Source: JAVBLY01 sp031553035
Lineage (GTDB): Bacteria; Bacillota; Clostridia; Peptostreptococcales; Anaerovoracaceae
Direction: 5' to 3'
NCBI GenBank assembly: GCA_031553035.1
Contig: JAVBLY010000005.1
Span: forward strand, 1 to 64,000
Length of the DNA: 64,000 nucleotides
This document shows, piece by piece, positions 62,490-64,000 of the stretch. A program made the translations under genes and the position numbers. Within the stretch, counting starts at the first letter, position 1; every line of letters starts with the position of its first letter. The notes below the pieces were generated by a model. The model was given only the letters and a program-made list of their open reading frames with translations, did not search any database and was not told the origin of the DNA.

Positions 62490-63797
62490 TTATTTGAGTT
62501 TAAAACCGTAGATTCTCTCGTAGTCTTCTTTTAACTGGTCCCTGAAATCCGGGTGAGCTATTGCAATAAGTCTCTTAGCCCTTTCCGGTAACGTCTGACC
62601 TCTGAGTGCCGCAACACCATATTCAGTAACGATGTTGTCCACATCATTTCTTGATGTACTTACTGTGGTTCCCGGTGCCAAAGCAGCGGATATCCTTGAT
62701 AGAGTACCTTTTTTTGCAGTAGATGTCAATGCGATGAATGATTTTCCGCCTTTAGCCCAAGTTGCACCTCTGACGAAGTCCATCTGTCCGCCTATACCGC
62801 TGTACTGTTTTACTCCGATAGCTTCCGCACAAACCTGTCCCATAAGGTCAACTTCAAGAGCTGAGTTTACGGAAATCATATTGTCCAACTTGCTGATTGT
62901 TCTGGCATCGTTGACATAATGTATGGGCCAGAATTCTATCATTGGATTTTCATTCAGCCACTCGTACAATTCGGGCGTTCCGCCTGCGAATGATGCAACA
63001 GCGATACCGTTGTTGATGGTCTTTTTCTTACCGTTTGCAGCACCTGATTTGATCAGATTCATAGTTCCGGTTGTAATCATTTCTGTATGTATTCCCAGGT
63101 TCTCTCGGTGAGTAAGGAAACTCATTACAGCGTCAGGCATAGCGCCAACGCCAATCTGCAGACATGATCCATCATCGATAAGGTCGGCAATGTATTTTCC
63201 GATAGCTTCTTCTTTTTCACCGATTACTGATTCTCCTACTGTAAGAATAGGCTCATTGCTCTCAATGAAATAGTCGATCTCGGAAACGTGCACGAATGAT
63301 TTGCCGAAAACATATGGCATATTTGGATTAACTTCTGCAATTACTGTCTTTGCTGTTTCAGTAGCAGCCCTTTCATAATCGCAGGATACTCCGAATGAAC
63401 AGTATCCGAACTTATCCGGTGGTGAAACGTGCATAGCAGCGACATCACAGCCGATTGTTCCGTTCAGGATATTGTAGTATGAATCGGAAAAATGCATGGG
63501 CTTCATGTAAGTTCTGCCTTCCCATGCTGATTTTCTTGTCGCGGCACCTACGAACATGGCTTCATGTCTGATGCTTTCAGGATTAAGATCCTCGGCAACA
63601 TGATATCCTGGGCCGTAGCTGAGACCATGGAAAATTCTAACTCCTTCAAGTTCATTTTGTCTTTCCTTAAGAGCCTTGAGCAGTAATCCGGGCTCTCCGC
63701 TGGCATGTGTCAGAACGATTCCGTCACCGCTCTTGACTTTTTTAGCAGCTTCTTCAGCAGAAACAGTATGTTCCTTGTAATAAGCTTTCCAGTCCAT
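62490..63797 (-). CDS. Acetyl-CoA hydrolase/transferase (4-hydroxybutyrate or butyryl-CoA:acetate type)
   Basis: This 435-residue class I CoA-transferase has the catalytic glutamate in ISVNSALEVDLMGQV, the GIGGQMDFVRGA oxyanion region and GVGAMPDAV. The length and motifs match 4-hydroxybutyrate CoA-transferase and butyryl-CoA:acetate CoA-transferase; sequence alone does not separate the two. A crotonase gene is encoded just upstream on the same strand, which suggests butyrate or aminobutyrate fermentation. AGGTAA precedes the ATG. Confidence 0.9.
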   Translation of the reverse strand: MDWKAYYKEHTVSAEEAAKKVKSGDGIVLTHASGEPGLLLKALKERQNELEGVRIFHGLSYGPGYHVAEDLNPESIRHEAMFVGAATRKSAWEGRTYMKPMHFSDSYYNILNGTIGCDVAAMHVSPPDKFGYCSFGVSCDYERAATETAKTVIAEVNPNMPYVFGKSFVHVSEIDYFIESNEPILTVGESVIGEKEEAIGKYIADLIDDGSCLQIGVGAMPDAVMSFLTHRENLGIHTEMITTGTMNLIKSGAANGKKKTINNGIAVASFAGGTPELYEWLNENPMIEFWPIHYVNDARTISKLDNMISVNSALEVDLMGQVCAEAIGVKQYSGIGGQMDFVRGATWAKGGKSFIALTSTAKKGTLSRISAALAPGTTVSTSRNDVDNIVTEYGVAALRGQTLPERAKRLIAIAHPDFRDQLKEDYERIYGFKLK

Positions 63798-63842
63798 TAA
63801 TTTACCTCCATAACATGAGGAAAATAAATTGCAATCCTGCTT

Positions 63843-64000
63843 TTATTTTCCTTTAAAATTTGCCTTGCCTTTGTTGATAAAGGCAGACATTCCTTCTATT
63901 CTATCATCGGATGCAAAAGCTGTTGCAAAAGCTTCAGCTTCGTAAGCTATCCCTGCTTCCAGGGTTAGGTCATAACCGATGTCTATTGCCTTCTTTGCCA
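63843..64000 (-). CDS. Enoyl-CoA hydratase/crotonase (partial, C-terminal end)
   Basis: Only the last 52 codons lie in the window; the gene continues past 64000. The visible tail, with AKKAIDIG, GIAYEAEAFATAFASDDRIEG and INKGKANFKGK, is the typical C-terminus of crotonase-family hydratases (FxxxFxxxDxxEGxxAFxxKRxxxF pattern). Its stop is 45 bp before the CoA-transferase start, so they likely share a transcript. Substrate-specific residues are outside the window. Confidence 0.85.
   Translation of the reverse strand, partial: AKKAIDIGYDLTLEAGIAYEAEAFATAFASDDRIEGMSAFINKGKANFKGK

Overview
The window looks like chromosomal DNA of an obligately anaerobic, low-to-moderate G+C member of the Bacillota (class Clostridia). 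The evidence is the AGGAGG-type ribosome binding sites, a TPP riboswitch, a NiaR-type regulator, an anaerobic EtfAB pair, a class I CoA-transferase of the butyrate type next to a crotonase, a PreT/PreA pair, and several diguanylate-cyclase or hybrid-kinase proteins with cysteine-bearing PAS domains. A Family XIII/Anaerovoracaceae-type host would fit, but I cannot prove the genus from sequence alone.

Layout. 1-2.4 kb: a drug-type ABC-2 transporter operon with a membrane protein and an XRE repressor, behind a leader with strong inverted repeats. 2.4-13.1 kb: a tyrosine phosphatase, two tandem paralogous soluble hybrid kinases, a receiver-domain pseudogene, a pirin and a membrane hybrid kinase. 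13.1-18.5 kb: two small proteins, rsgA, a gene remnant in a GTGACA-repeat cluster, a HelD-like ATPase and a short UvrC homologue. 18.5-24.7 kb: a Bce-like MacB/FtsX ABC transporter with its own two-component system, a GNAT enzyme and an MmcQ/YjbR gene with an in-frame stop. 24.8-30.6 kb: msrA, then a LuxR-type regulator with an antiporter, amidohydrolase and BenE-type transporter. 30.7-31.3 kb: a three-unit tRNA-Ser-associated repeat array. 31.4-36.2 kb: MFS transporter, thioesterase, nitroreductase, lipid kinase and aminopeptidase. 36.2-45.5 kb: two related IS/MITE remnants, a secreted subtilase, an ABC exporter with a possible pentameric-channel-like protein, ferritin, B3/4, Rieske and GNAT proteins, then a second tRNA-associated unit next to tRNA-Leu. 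45.8-51.3 kb: a membrane hybrid kinase and a TPP-riboswitch-controlled thiamine-precursor ABC operon. 51.4-56.5 kb: preTA, small genes and a GGDEF protein. 56.6-62.4 kb: an etfB-etfA-nadA-nadB-nadC-niaR run. 62.5-64 kb: CoA-transferase and a partial crotonase.

The most interesting unexplained signals are: (i) the roughly 185-191 bp structured units behind tRNA-Ser(CGA) and tRNA-Leu(CAG), each ending in a copy of its own tRNA's 3' end and carrying an inverted T-arm copy of that tRNA; (ii) a two-hairpin leader RNA with compensatory changes shared by etfA and nadB; (iii) EtfAB embedded in an NAD-biosynthesis cluster, which suggests an anaerobic electron outlet for L-aspartate oxidase; and (iv) a cysteine-less C39-like protein inside the thiamine transport operon. 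Signal transduction is unusually dense: four hybrid kinases and one receiver pseudogene, with no HPt or output regulator beside them.
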